The position numbers and the translations under genes were made by a program. Source: a virus. Taken from it: a DNA stretch of 30,378 bases. The DNA lies in the IMG/VR virus record IMGVR_UViG_3300032241_001969, positions 1 through 30,378 of that record; one strand, written 5' to 3'. Numbering within the stretch: the first letter of the stretch is position 1; the number at the start of each line of letters is the position of its first letter. The notes under the pieces were generated by a model. That model made no database searches, was not told where the DNA came from, and worked only from the letters and a program-made list of their open reading frames with translations. Positions 1 to 8,895 of this stretch are shown in pieces.

Positions 1-327
1 CACCCTATCAGTGTCAATACCAAAAGAATCGAAATAGGATTGAGGAGTACCAAACTCAGAATCATAGAAAAGCAGTGCAGCATCTTCGTATTTGTCCATG
101 TAAGATTTGGCCATCAAAAGTGAAAAAGCAGTCTTAAAGTGTTTTGATGGGCCTGCCCACATTGTAAGACCTGGTGTTAAACCACCATCCAACTTTCCAG
201 ATAGAGCAATGTTGATTGCAGGTACTGCGGTTGGAATCATGTCCTTCTGTGTGAAGAACTTTGATTTGGATAGAATAGCAGAATCTTTGATGCTACTGTT
301 CTTCTTGATTTTATCTAAAATACTCAT
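1..327 (-). CDS. uvsX: UvsX recombinase, N-terminal part (cut by window edge)
   Basis: RecA-family strand-exchange protein of T4-like phages; it coats ssDNA with UvsY and gp32 to start recombination-dependent replication. Reading the minus strand from the ATG at 327 gives 109 codons with no stop before the window edge. Residues match the UvsX amino-terminus: SKFFTQKD, an IALSGKLDGGL segment, the Walker A region AGPSKHFKT and then LLFYDSEFGTP. AAGGAA lies just upstream of the ATG and the gene follows gene 43 by 8 bases, so the two are probably co-transcribed. The core ATPase and C-terminal regions lie outside the window. UvsY and UvsW are encoded at the other end of the window. Confidence 0.9.
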   Translation of the reverse strand, partial: MSILDKIKKNSSIKDSAILSKSKFFTQKDMIPTAVPAINIALSGKLDGGLTPGLTMWAGPSKHFKTAFSLLMAKSYMDKYEDAALLFYDSEFGTPQSYFDSFGIDTDRV

Positions 328-335
328 ATTGTTCC

Positions 336-2885
336 TTAACTAAAAAAATCATCAAGTGTGCTTTGCTTTTCAGTGGTCCAGCCGATACAGTCTAGGATAA
401 CTTTAATCGGTTCCACAAAAGTCTTGTCGAATTGTATATCATAATCGATAAATTTGGTAATGTCAAATTCTTTTGGCAAACGAGAAGGATAAGAGATAAC
501 GGTATCTTTGAAAGGATTAGGTTTCTTCAGATACGAAAACTTAATCTTCTCACCCTCTTGAATCTTGGGATACTTCTTTGTCAGACCCATCTTTTCCAAA
601 TTGTGATTATAAATGATTGCACCTTTCACATGGATTGGTGTACCCATTTTATATAGCGTGACTGCATCCGCATACTTTGAAAGACCATTGATACCACGAG
701 GGAAAGATACTTCTTCAACAGGCAGATTCTTGAATTCTTCACGGAACTCTTGAATGAACTTGTGCATATCGTGTTCTGATCCGGCAATCATGATGTTGAT
801 AGATTCTTTCATCTTTGTACGAACTGCCGCAGGAGTTGAAGACTTAATCATTTCAAGACCCATGACTTTTAGGTCTGGTTCATTGTAACGAACGCCTTCA
901 TTGTCATACACATTCATGATGTAACGTTTCTTGGCAGTCCAGATACCTTTGTCCGCCAAACACTCACGTTTCATTTGCATCTTTTGTGCATATGCGTTCA
1001 CATAAGTGGCCAATTCTTGATACGACTTGTCAATAAACGGCTGAATCTTCTGTTCACAAACACGGTCCATGAAATCAATCACTTTTGATTTTGGTAGACC
1101 AATAGTACCGTCTGCACCATAAACACTATTCACCAGAGGACCAAGTTTCATGTAGATTGAATCTGTGTCGGACGCAATCACATAATCCACATCAGAAGTC
1201 TTTAGAATCTTATTCATGTACTCATTTAGTTTGTTTTCAATCCAACGAATACTCAATTTCCCAGCAGAAGTAACCCCAAGCGCCATACGCAAATCATAAA
1301 AACGGAAGTACTGACTGCCCAAAGCACCATAAGCACTGTTAAGGGACACTTTTTTAGCCAGTTGCAGATTATTAAATCTAGCGATTCGCTTTTCAATATC
1401 ATACTTCTTAGTAACGTCTTTTTCATTCTCATACTCCTGTTTTGCGGCCAACATCATCTTCTTAAACTTCTTACGGTCTTCATACATTTCTGCCATCATC
1501 TTAGGCAAGAAACCTTGGAAATCCGTACGGAAGAATTGACCATTGGGAGTCATTGTGACTTTATCACCAATATTTGATAGATTAATTGACTTAATCAACA
1601 ATTTATCAACGGTTACACCTTGTGATAGAATCTCACGCATTTCATCCGTGTAGTCTTCTGGTTCAATCAATGTTTCAGGACTGATATTGTATTGCATCAT
1701 CAAGTGAGGATACAAACTGTTCAAGTCAAATGATGCAACCCATTCGTGTAGACCAACTTGTGGGTCTTTAACATATGCCCCTTCAAATGCAGAGTCTTTG
1801 TCTTGAACTTCTCGTGGAGGTACAACGATGTTATCTTGCATCAGACGGTTATAAGTCAATGCATCCCACATACGAGTTTGTGCAAACACATCTTCATAGT
1901 TGCACTTGGTATCATATGCAAGAGTCAAAGCCAATTCAATCAACTTCAACTTGTCTTCCAGTTTGATAATCAACTCAACGTCTTTGATGTTATATTCAAT
2001 AAACTTTTGAAAGTTCAAACGATACAAAGCATGTAGGTTGTCAAATTCTTCATATGACAGTTTACTTTCACCAATTTCAGCATTTGCAATAGCATCCAAA
2101 CGATAAGACTCCTGAGATTTACCGTCGGGAGCATACCATTTGTATAGTTCAATGTAGTCAAGTGATGCAACACCCATGATATCGTAGGCAATCATAGAAC
2201 GACCATTGATAATGGTGTTTCTTTCACCGATGTATTTCCATGGAGATAACAACTTGGCTTCGTCTTGACCAAGAATCTTACGAAAACGGTTAATCAAATA
2301 TGGAATATCGAAAAACTTGGTGTTCCAACCAGTCAATACGTCTGGCGTATCATTGACCCAATGTTGAATGAATTTCTTGCAAAGTGTCCACTCATCTTTA
2401 CATTTGATATAGATTTCTTCACCTTGAACTTGGTAATCACCACAGCCAAAGACGAGTGTCATACCATTTAAATATTTCAAACAGATTGCAGTGATAGGTT
2501 CGTTAGCCAGATATGGATCAGGGAAACCATTCTCAGAACCGACTTCAATATCGATTACGCCGATACGAATGTGATCCTGGTCCCAATCAACCATGTCGGA
2601 ATGCTGTTCACCAATGAAAGCGTATTCATATCGTGTGTTGCCATAAACTTTTGGTGCTCCAGATACGCCATCAAATTTTTTGATGTATTCACGGGCTTCT
2701 TTGATGTCATCAAACTTCTTTTGTAGAAGCGGAGTACCATCTAGAGATTTAAGTTTACCGTTTTTATGTGGAATGTAAAGTGATGGTTGGTAATCGATGC
2801 GTTGCTTAACACGTTTACCATCCATAACGCCTCGGTAAAGGATTGCATTACCGAAACATTGTACATTTGTATAGAAGTTAGTCAT
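336..2885 (-). CDS. 43: Family B replicative DNA polymerase (gp43)
   Basis: Replicative polymerase with 3'-5' proofreading, 849 residues (T4 gp43 has 898). Exo I is DIE at 112-114, Exo II GWNTKFFD at 186-193, and an Exo III-like YNIKDVE lies near 298-304. Polymerase motif A is DLNSLYP near 387-393, motif B KKVSLNSAYG at 511-520 and motif C DTDS at 573-576, followed by KKRY. The C-terminus ends in STLDDFFS, which resembles the clamp-binding tail of T4/RB69 polymerase and would dock on gp45. All catalytic acidic residues expected for both active sites are present. The ATG overlaps the stop of the upstream gene (TAATG). Unlike T4, it is separated from regA by about 12.7 kb holding the tRNA island and a late cassette. 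Confidence 0.97.
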   Translation of the reverse strand: MTNFYTNVQCFGNAILYRGVMDGKRVKQRIDYQPSLYIPHKNGKLKSLDGTPLLQKKFDDIKEAREYIKKFDGVSGAPKVYGNTRYEYAFIGEQHSDMVDWDQDHIRIGVIDIEVGSENGFPDPYLANEPITAICLKYLNGMTLVFGCGDYQVQGEEIYIKCKDEWTLCKKFIQHWVNDTPDVLTGWNTKFFDIPYLINRFRKILGQDEAKLLSPWKYIGERNTIINGRSMIAYDIMGVASLDYIELYKWYAPDGKSQESYRLDAIANAEIGESKLSYEEFDNLHALYRLNFQKFIEYNIKDVELIIKLEDKLKLIELALTLAYDTKCNYEDVFAQTRMWDALTYNRLMQDNIVVPPREVQDKDSAFEGAYVKDPQVGLHEWVASFDLNSLYPHLMMQYNISPETLIEPEDYTDEMREILSQGVTVDKLLIKSINLSNIGDKVTMTPNGQFFRTDFQGFLPKMMAEMYEDRKKFKKMMLAAKQEYENEKDVTKKYDIEKRIARFNNLQLAKKVSLNSAYGALGSQYFRFYDLRMALGVTSAGKLSIRWIENKLNEYMNKILKTSDVDYVIASDTDSIYMKLGPLVNSVYGADGTIGLPKSKVIDFMDRVCEQKIQPFIDKSYQELATYVNAYAQKMQMKRECLADKGIWTAKKRYIMNVYDNEGVRYNEPDLKVMGLEMIKSSTPAAVRTKMKESINIMIAGSEHDMHKFIQEFREEFKNLPVEEVSFPRGINGLSKYADAVTLYKMGTPIHVKGAIIYNHNLEKMGLTKKYPKIQEGEKIKFSYLKKPNPFKDTVISYPSRLPKEFDITKFIDYDIQFDKTFVEPIKVILDCIGWTTEKQSTLDDFFS

Positions 2886-3193
2886 TAACCTGTAATAATT
2901 TGTTTGTTGGGAAGAACGATACCTGAACCAAAAAGTTGGTTATAGTTTGTAATAAAGTCTTCGGCAGGCTCATAATAATACACAATGTGCTTTTTGGCAA
3001 TAGAAATTGTTGCATCTTTAACTTGTGCCGCATGTAACGGGAATGGTGCAAAGCCAACATTTGGTTGTCCGTTTTGGCCACGGACCACAGCAATACCAAC
3101 AGGATTTTCTAAAACAAACTCGGTTTCAGTTTCGGAATCAATTGCGGCCAATACATCTTCGCCGGTAATAAGTTTCATTGCATAAATTGTCAT
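2885..3193 (-). CDS. Small beta-rich conserved phage protein (paralogue A)
   Basis: Function not recognised. The 102-residue product begins MTIYAMKL; the ATG at 3193 is preceded by AAAAGGATTGAC, a good ribosome site, so longer readings of this frame (which run antisense through the Asn-rich gene) are rejected. It resembles the product at 26772-27170 along its length: KL..GEDVL against KL..GSDII, ENPV against TDPM, FAPFPL against FFLPIQL, and KKHIVYYYEPAEDF against SKDILFITKPSDDF. The pattern suggests a small beta-barrel (Sm-like) fold, which is inference. It overlaps the gene 43 start by one base and is probably translationally coupled to it. Confidence 0.8.
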   Translation of the reverse strand: MTIYAMKLITGEDVLAAIDSETETEFVLENPVGIAVVRGQNGQPNVGFAPFPLHAAQVKDATISIAKKHIVYYYEPAEDFITNYNQLFGSGIVLPNKQIITG

Positions 3194-3207
3194 GTCAATC
3201 CTTTTCG

Positions 3208-3215
3208 TATAAATA
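3208..3215 (+). promoter_or_regulatory. T4-type late promoter of the plus-strand cassette
   Basis: Perfect TATAAATA, the T4 late promoter core read by gp55, about 94 bases upstream of the ATG at 3309. It sits in the divergent gap between the minus-strand replication genes and the only plus-strand block in the window, so late transcription would start near 3221. Confidence 0.85.
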
Positions 3216-3308
3216 ATGGAATAAGCGATTATATATGAATTCTTCTGAACAGTCAATCTGTTCGTGTCATTTTTGCCATTATTCCACAAAAATAAAAAAG
3301 GAAATGAG

Positions 3309-4727
3309 ATGAATTTAAAAAAAATCCTTGTGGCTACTTTACTAACAACACTTGGTGTTTTTTCTCTAGCCCAATCTGACCCCACACTAATTAACCAATC
3401 ATCCAGTTTAACTGGTGGTGCATATAGTTCAAGTTCTTTGGTTGACACAAATAGCACTAGCAATAGCTTGTCTACTGTCAACACAAACAACAATAGCACA
3501 TCAACTAGCACCGCTACCAGTGCAAGCACAGTAAATTCTACCAGCACTAGCACAAATAACAACATCAATAGTGGTACAATCACTTATAACAATAACAATA
3601 ATAATGTTCAAAGTGGTTCTGTGACCAATAACAATGTCAATACCAACAATGGTACAATGACATATAATAACAATAACGCAATGAGCGGTAATGTTACATA
3701 TACCAACAACAACGTTCAAAGTGGCACTGTAACTAATAACAATAACAACGTTAATACTAATACAAGTACTGCAACTAACACAAATAACAATAATAATGTT
3801 AGTTCAAGCACCAGCACAAGCAACAACGTTAACACAAACAATAACGTCAACAGCGGTACAATGACTTACAACAATAACAATGTAAGCACAAACAACAATA
3901 TTAATAGTGGCACAATGACATATAATAACAACAATGTCAATACTACTACCAGCAACAACACAAACAATAACAATAATGTGAACACAAGCACAAGTAGTAA
4001 TGTTAATACAAATAACAATATTAACAGTGGTACAATGACTTACAATAATAACAATGTTAGTACAAGCACTAGCAACAACACAAATACTAACTTTAATAAT
4101 AACGTAAGTACCAGTACCAGCAACAATGTTAATCAAAACAACAACGTCAATACAAGTACAAGTACAAGTACAAACGTTAACCAAAATAACAACGTGAATA
4201 CTGGCACAATGACTTACAATAATAACAATGTGAGTGCAAGCACAAGTAATAATAACAATGTTAACCAAAACAACAATACAAATACTAGCACAAGTTCAAA
4301 CAACAATGTCAACCAAAATATCCAAAGCGGTACATTGACTAATAACAATAACAATTTGAACGTGTCAAAGATTGACCAAACAATTCATCAACCTCCACCA
4401 ACCGCAGTTGCTCCTGCAATGATGAGTGTTGGTAGCGACTTGTGCGTTACTGGTGTCAGTGGTGCAACTCAAACACAAATCTTTGGTGTAAGTTTTGGTG
4501 GTACAATGCGTGATGGTAATTGCGAACGATTGAAATTATCTAAAACATTATTTGACATGGGTATGAAAGTGGCCGCAGTTGCTACTATGTGTCAAGACCG
4601 CCGTGTGTTTGATGCTATGTTACAAGCAGGTACACCTTGCCCATACGAAGGTAAAATTGGAGAACAAGCAAGAGAAGAATGGGAAGCACATCCAGAAAAG
4701 GTTCCAACAATTGGTCTAAAGGACTAA
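3309..4727 (+). CDS. Exported Asn-rich repeat protein with Cys-containing C-terminal domain
   Basis: Function unknown. The 472-residue product starts with a Sec signal peptide (MNLKKILVATLL..., ending near SLAQ). Residues of roughly 60-360 are almost only Asn, Thr, Ser, Val and Gly, with several copies of a unit like INSGTMTYNNNNV and related QSGTVTNNN units. A compact C-terminal domain of about 90 residues follows a PPPT linker; it holds four Cys (LCVTGV, NCERLKL, MCQDRRVF, TPCPYEGK), so two disulphides are possible. The start is set by AAGGAAATGAG before the ATG at 3309 and by the signal peptide. First gene behind the late promoter, so probably a late product acting in or beyond the periplasm. 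An adhesin, amyloid-like or envelope-remodelling role is speculation. Confidence 0.88.
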   Translation: MNLKKILVATLLTTLGVFSLAQSDPTLINQSSSLTGGAYSSSSLVDTNSTSNSLSTVNTNNNSTSTSTATSASTVNSTSTSTNNNINSGTITYNNNNNNVQSGSVTNNNVNTNNGTMTYNNNNAMSGNVTYTNNNVQSGTVTNNNNNVNTNTSTATNTNNNNNVSSSTSTSNNVNTNNNVNSGTMTYNNNNVSTNNNINSGTMTYNNNNVNTTTSNNTNNNNNVNTSTSSNVNTNNNINSGTMTYNNNNVSTSTSNNTNTNFNNNVSTSTSNNVNQNNNVNTSTSTSTNVNQNNNVNTGTMTYNNNNVSASTSNNNNVNQNNNTNTSTSSNNNVNQNIQSGTLTNNNNNLNVSKIDQTIHQPPPTAVAPAMMSVGSDLCVTGVSGATQTQIFGVSFGGTMRDGNCERLKLSKTLFDMGMKVAAVATMCQDRRVFDAMLQAGTPCPYEGKIGEQAREEWEAHPEKVPTIGLKD

Positions 4728-4728
4728 A

Positions 4729-7320
4729 ATGAAAAGGTTAGTCCTTTTCGTCTTGATGACGTTGGGTGTTGCTTTTGCCCAAGACGCCACAACCATAAAT
4801 CCATCCACTGGTTCCATTAGTGTAACAACTTCTGGTAATGTGCTTAACTTGGGCGGCGGTTTACCATGGAATAACACTGTTACTGGTGCGGCAGGTGGTT
4901 ATAGTGGTGGTTACACGCCTGCTTATAATCCTAGCACAGGCAATATTATTTTTGGATACAATTACCAAACAGTAAGTCAAACTGTAGCAATCAACCAGGC
5001 CTTGGCCAACGCAGGTACAGGTATTCAACTATCTGGTTATCATTATTCATGGGATATCAATAATGACTTATTGAATGGTGGCGGCAACAGAGGCACCTTA
5101 ACAGGTAATGTTAGTCTTACTGGACCAAGTGGTAATACATTAGAAAGTTATAATTATAATTACAGTCAAACTAACACCGGCGGCAATTTCCAGAATTTTT
5201 CTGGTACTCAAATGTTTTCCAATCAGTATGATTTGAGTCAAGCAAGCAAAATAACTGTTAGTTTTAGTGGTAAGGACCAAAACTTTTGGGCAGGTTATTA
5301 CGGTCCAAGGGTTCACGTTAATGAATTTGATTTGTTGTATGGTGTAAGTCCTTGTGCACAAAATCCAGCATATAGTCCTAGTTGTTCCGGATTTAGTAGC
5401 CTTCTTACCAGCGCCAATTTGGTTCCTAATCCTACTGCGGTTGCCACACCAAATAATCCAGTAAACAATTCTTTTGCTATTTCAACTGCATTATCTAATA
5501 GTGGTTCTGGTTTGTCTTTGTATGGTATCAACTACGGTTTCACATACAATTTACCTACAACTGCATCATCAGGTCTTGTTACTGTGGGAATAGAAGGTGG
5601 TACTACAAGTGGTGTCGGCGGTACAACTTATCAATTAAACGGTCCTTCTCAAGGTGCTCAAATTGCTAGTTATCAATTATTGACACCATCAGCAATCAAT
5701 ACGAATACATTAGGTAATTTTAACTTCAATGCAAGCGTACAAGGCACAGGTTCATCTATTTACAATATGAATGCAAGTTTGATTGTTATGCCTGATGCAT
5801 GTACAACAAATCCATTAAGTAGCACAAGTTGTACTGGTTATGCTGCGGCTTATGCTAAACAGGTGGCACAAAATGCAGTCACCTCAGCACTGTCAAATAA
5901 TACATCAAATACAACTGTTGTGTCCGCAGCTCCTCCTCCGCCATCACCTGCGGCAGCAAGTGCACCACCGCCACCAGCAAGTTCAACTAATGCTGTTAGT
6001 GATAATAATCCAGTTACAACTTCAGCAACAAGTGGTGCACCTATTGGTTCTGTGAGTATTGCAGCCAATGTTGTTTCGGCTCCTGCACCACCGCCGGCGG
6101 CCGCAAATCCTCCACCGCCAGCTTCAAATCCCAATTCATCTAATTCTGGTGGTTCCAATCCACAAAATGCACAACAAAATGGACCAGCGCAAGCATCAGG
6201 ACCAGCACCGGCAGCAGGACCAGTAACTGCATCAGCAGGTCCATCAGGAGGTTCTCCTAAAGAATCTGCTTCTGGTACAAGTATAGGTTTGTCAGTTGTT
6301 GCCAAAAATCAACAACAAAATCAAGCAATAGCAATGACCGCAGTAGCCAATGCAACAGCGGCAGCACAACAAGCAGGCACTCAAGCACAACAAACTGCTT
6401 TGAGTGTTGCATCTACAGCGGCATCTAATGCTGTTGCAGCAAGCCAAGCGGTAATCAAAAGTGGACCAACTTTATCTTCTGGTACATCTGGTTCGTCTGC
6501 AACCAATTCAAATAATTCATATGGCCAAGGTATTGCAGGTGGCGGTGCAGCGATTGCAGCAAATGGACCAACCACAACTACAAGTCAAAAACAAGACCAA
6601 TCTAGTTCATCAAGTTCAACCACACAAACTGTTGCCACACAATCATTTACCAGTTCCACTCAAACGACAGCATCAGTAACAAGCACAACTGTTGCAATGG
6701 TAAATACAAATCAAATTCAATCCGTTGCAACTTCATTACCTGGTGTGATTAACAACCAACAAAATACACAAGTTGTTAACATTCAACAAAATGTCATAAG
6801 CAATATGGTTGAGCAACAAAATACTACCACAAATCCTTTGTATAGTTTATTGCCTCCGGTACAACCGACAGTTCAACCATATACAGCACCAACTGTGTCA
6901 TACGAGGTAGCAGTATCAACACCGGCACCAATAAATTATCAACCACAACAAACTACATCACAAAGTTCTAGCGTGATAGCATTGCTACCGCCAGCACCAG
7001 TGTTGGACAGATTTGGTCCAATTAATCAGATGTTGGAAGCCAAAGTTACTATACCAACAACCAATACTACTACAGAAACCGGACCAGTAGTTAATAAGAA
7101 TGCACAAAATAATGAAGCTGCTGGAAAAGTTGATATTAACAAAATGGCCCAACCGCCAGCAGGTTACGGAACATATTTGGCTCTTGCACTTAAAGATGCT
7201 TCATTCTATGCACCAAAAGAAGTTTATAAGAACCAAAAGAATGTGGATAATGTGAGGGCATTCAGGTCATTGGCCAACGACAACAAACACCGTGAAATGG
7301 TGGATTTACAATACAAATAA
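4729..7320 (+). CDS. Large exported protein with duplicated N-terminal domain and Ala/Pro-rich middle
   Basis: Function unknown, 863 residues. It has a Sec signal peptide (MKRLVLFVLM..., cleavage near AFA/QD). Two related domains follow, about residues 84-221 and 247-369: each has an AI..AL.N.G.G..L.G..Y start and ends with a Cys-x9-Cys loop (C209/C219 and C358/C368) followed by SGF or TGY. The middle (about 400-650) is Pro-, Ala-, Ser- and Gln-rich low complexity. The last ~90 residues look ordered, with PPAGYGTYLALALKDA and FYAPKEVYKNQ. The ATG lies one base after the preceding stop, so translation is probably coupled. A late secreted, surface or virion-fibre protein is possible. Confidence 0.88.
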   Translation: MKRLVLFVLMTLGVAFAQDATTINPSTGSISVTTSGNVLNLGGGLPWNNTVTGAAGGYSGGYTPAYNPSTGNIIFGYNYQTVSQTVAINQALANAGTGIQLSGYHYSWDINNDLLNGGGNRGTLTGNVSLTGPSGNTLESYNYNYSQTNTGGNFQNFSGTQMFSNQYDLSQASKITVSFSGKDQNFWAGYYGPRVHVNEFDLLYGVSPCAQNPAYSPSCSGFSSLLTSANLVPNPTAVATPNNPVNNSFAISTALSNSGSGLSLYGINYGFTYNLPTTASSGLVTVGIEGGTTSGVGGTTYQLNGPSQGAQIASYQLLTPSAINTNTLGNFNFNASVQGTGSSIYNMNASLIVMPDACTTNPLSSTSCTGYAAAYAKQVAQNAVTSALSNNTSNTTVVSAAPPPPSPAAASAPPPPASSTNAVSDNNPVTTSATSGAPIGSVSIAANVVSAPAPPPAAANPPPPASNPNSSNSGGSNPQNAQQNGPAQASGPAPAAGPVTASAGPSGGSPKESASGTSIGLSVVAKNQQQNQAIAMTAVANATAAAQQAGTQAQQTALSVASTAASNAVAASQAVIKSGPTLSSGTSGSSATNSNNSYGQGIAGGGAAIAANGPTTTTSQKQDQSSSSSSTTQTVATQSFTSSTQTTASVTSTTVAMVNTNQIQSVATSLPGVINNQQNTQVVNIQQNVISNMVEQQNTTTNPLYSLLPPVQPTVQPYTAPTVSYEVAVSTPAPINYQPQQTTSQSSSVIALLPPAPVLDRFGPINQMLEAKVTIPTTNTTTETGPVVNKNAQNNEAAGKVDINKMAQPPAGYGTYLALALKDASFYAPKEVYKNQKNVDNVRAFRSLANDNKHREMVDLQYK

Positions 7321-7330
7321 GGAGACTACC

Positions 7331-7951
7331 ATGACAGAAGAAATCAAAAATGTCAATGCAAAAATTGACGAAGCGGAAGCCGCTATCAAAAAATATGCAA
7401 GTAAAGACACCGTTATCAGCATCGGTGGTTATGAATTCACGCCAGCAAAATTGATGGTTGCATTCACACTTGCATCTTCATTGTTAGGCGGTCTATATGG
7501 ATGCTTTGAAGTTTATAAAGACTACCAAAGCATGAAGAAAAAGATTGCGGATTATTCTGCACCTGACCTATCTGGTTTTGATAAACGTCTAGCGGTGATT
7601 GAAGAAACCATTGGAAAAACCAATGACTATACTCGTGATATCAAGAATGACTTGAAGGGTGATATTCGTAGAACAGAATCTGTTACAGAACAAGTTGAAC
7701 GTTATGTTAAAGATGCAAACCGCCAATCTGATTCAGAAATTCGTGATATGCGTAAGGGTGTCCATGAAGACCTAGATAAAGAACGTGCAGAACTTCAAGC
7801 GATGCGCCAAGAAAATGCACAATTGCGTAAAGAAGTTACTAGCGAATTGAATTCTACCAAGAAAGAAATCACTAGAGAAGTAGATACTCTAAAAAGAGAA
7901 GTTGATTCTAAAATTCAAAAGGCCGTGGATAATCCATTAGCGAATAAATGA
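7331..7951 (+). CDS. Membrane-anchored coiled-coil protein
   Basis: No family recognised; 206 residues. The N-terminal ~35 residues are charged; one hydrophobic span follows (KLMVAFTLASSLLGGLYGCF, about residues 37-57). The rest is a long highly charged helix rich in Glu, Lys and Arg, a likely coiled coil (TEQVERYVKD, LDKERAELQAMRQENAQLRK). The start at 7331 is chosen for GGAG seven bases upstream; a longer reading from 7292 would overlap the previous gene. Its topology would suit a spanin-like or envelope-spanning accessory role together with the exported proteins around it, but no lysis function can be shown. Confidence 0.85.
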   Translation: MTEEIKNVNAKIDEAEAAIKKYASKDTVISIGGYEFTPAKLMVAFTLASSLLGGLYGCFEVYKDYQSMKKKIADYSAPDLSGFDKRLAVIEETIGKTNDYTRDIKNDLKGDIRRTESVTEQVERYVKDANRQSDSEIRDMRKGVHEDLDKERAELQAMRQENAQLRKEVTSELNSTKKEITREVDTLKREVDSKIQKAVDNPLANK

Positions 7952-8319
7952 TAAAAAGATTTTTGTTATGTTTATTAATGATTGGTTCTGCTCATGCGGA
8001 ACCTTTTGAAGATTGGACAAATGAGGAGAAAGCCTGGTTTGCTGCTAGTGAAATCACACAAGCGATTGACTATCAGACAACCAGGAATATGTTGTATCAA
8101 CAATCACGTAAAGGTTTCTATGAAACCAATCCTTTATTGGGTCACCACCCCAGTAAAAGTAAAATGAATTTATCTGAAGTGGCAACCTTGGTTGGCAATT
8201 ATTATCTTTCGGATTATCTTGGTCACGATAATCGATTACTTTGGTTAAAAGTGCACACAAGCCTAGAACTTTTAGTAATAGGCCACAATCTTTCTATTGG
8301 TGCAGAATTAAAATTTTAA
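7948..8319 (+). CDS. Small exported phage protein of the WTxEEK type
   Basis: The 123-residue product has a clear Sec signal peptide (MIKRFLLCLLMIGSAHA, cleavage after AHA). The mature part begins EPFEDWTNEEKAWFAASE and continues with DYQTTRNM, a YETNPLLGHHPSK segment and a hydrophobic region around NYYLSDYLGH, ending in HNLSIGAELKF. I recall this arrangement from uncharacterised phage proteins but know no function. ATGA overlap with the preceding stop indicates coupling. It is the last gene of the plus-strand late cassette and converges with the minus-strand gene at 8316-8534, with which it overlaps by four bases. Confidence 0.85.
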   Translation: MIKRFLLCLLMIGSAHAEPFEDWTNEEKAWFAASEITQAIDYQTTRNMLYQQSRKGFYETNPLLGHHPSKSKMNLSEVATLVGNYYLSDYLGHDNRLLWLKVHTSLELLVIGHNLSIGAELKF

Positions 8320-8534
8320 TTTACAGATACGGACAAACTGGCAGGAACATCAATAGAAACAGTTCCTAGTGGATGACGTTCATGTTTATGTGTACCATTT
8401 TCATCAAAGATTCTGCAATGTGCATCTGGATGTTTCTCAATAAATGCAATTGCTTCTTCCAATGAATCAATGAAATGATTTTTTGTTTCTAAAAAACCAT
8501 TAATCACTCTTTGAATTTTTACCATGTGTGCCAT
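8316..8534 (-). CDS. Small protein with VS(I/V)DVPASL C-terminal motif
   Basis: A 72-residue protein of unknown function. An AAAAAGGACAGT ribosome site precedes the ATG at 8534. The N-terminal two thirds (VKIQRVINGF, SLEEAIAFIEKHPDAHCRIFDENG) look like a compact alpha/beta fold. The tail GTVSIDVPASLSVSVN is nearly the same as the tail of the partial gene at 30238-30378 and resembles that of the 33-residue gene at 30120-30221. It is the downstream end of the minus-strand tRNA island and meets the plus-strand cassette tail to tail, sharing four bases with the opposite stop. No terminator was seen here. Confidence 0.75.
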   Translation of the reverse strand: MAHMVKIQRVINGFLETKNHFIDSLEEAIAFIEKHPDAHCRIFDENGTHKHERHPLGTVSIDVPASLSVSVN

Positions 8535-8552
8535 ATACTGTCCTTTTTAACT

Positions 8553-8626
8553 TGGAGCGGGATAGCGGAATCGAACCGCTGACTAAAACTTGGAAGGATC
8601 TCGTTTTACCATTAAACTAATCCCGC
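8553..8626 (-). tRNA. tRNA-Gly(TCC)
   Basis: Acceptor GCGGGAT/ATCCCGC, T-loop TTCGATT, loop CTTCCAA with anticodon TCC, encoded CCA. The anticodon stem has one T-T mismatch. Confidence 0.93.
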
Positions 8627-8634
8627 TTATAAAT

Positions 8635-8708
8635 TGGTTGCGAGACCAGGAATCGAACCTGGACCTGGAGCGTATGAGACTCCTGAGTTACCGTTTCTCT
8701 ATCTCGCT
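8635..8708 (-). tRNA. tRNA-Met(CAT), possibly initiator
   Basis: Loop CTCATAC gives anticodon CAT. Acceptor AGCGAGA against TCTCGCA leaves an A-A mismatch at 1:72, a position unpaired in bacterial initiator tRNAs; the three G-C pairs typical of initiator anticodon stems are not seen. CCA is encoded. One of three CAT tRNAs in the window. Confidence 0.88.
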
Positions 8709-8719
8709 ATGTATATAGG

Positions 8720-8796
8720 TGGTGCGGACGGCGAGACTCGAACTCGCAGATTACAGGGTTTAAGTCTGTTGCCTATACCAATTCGGCTACATCCGC
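8720..8796 (-). tRNA. tRNA-Leu(TAA) with short variable loop
   Basis: Acceptor GCGGATG/CGTCCGC, loop CTTAAAC (anticodon TAA), T-arm GCGAG TTCGAGT CTCGC, CCA encoded. The variable region is five bases (AATCT) instead of the long arm normal for Leu tRNAs. Confidence 0.88.
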
Positions 8797-8817
8797 ATAA
8801 TTAAGTGTATTCTTTAT

Positions 8818-8895
8818 TGGTACCCCTGCTCAGATTCGAACCGAGAGAACTCTTCCTTTTGAGAGAAGTGACTTTACCAATTTGTCAACAGGGGC
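8818..8895 (-). tRNA. tRNA-Leu(CAA) with short variable loop
   Basis: Acceptor GCCCCTG/CAGGGGT, anticodon stem CTTCT/GGAAG with loop CTCAAAA (anticodon CAA), CCA encoded. The variable region is six bases, again without the long arm. Confidence 0.88.

Noticed and set aside
3194-3583. N-terminal extension of the small beta-rich protein
   Set aside because: It would run antisense through the start of the Asn-rich gene and past the late promoter; the start at 3193 has a good ribosome site.
3500-4370. Regular short repeats that look CRISPR-like at first sight
   Set aside because: They are in-frame codon repeats of an Asn/Ser/Thr-rich coding region, without constant spacers or constant repeat length.
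5850-6305. Long minus-strand open frame rich in Gly and Ala
   Set aside because: It is the antisense of the Ala/Pro-rich part of the large exported protein and has no independent signals.
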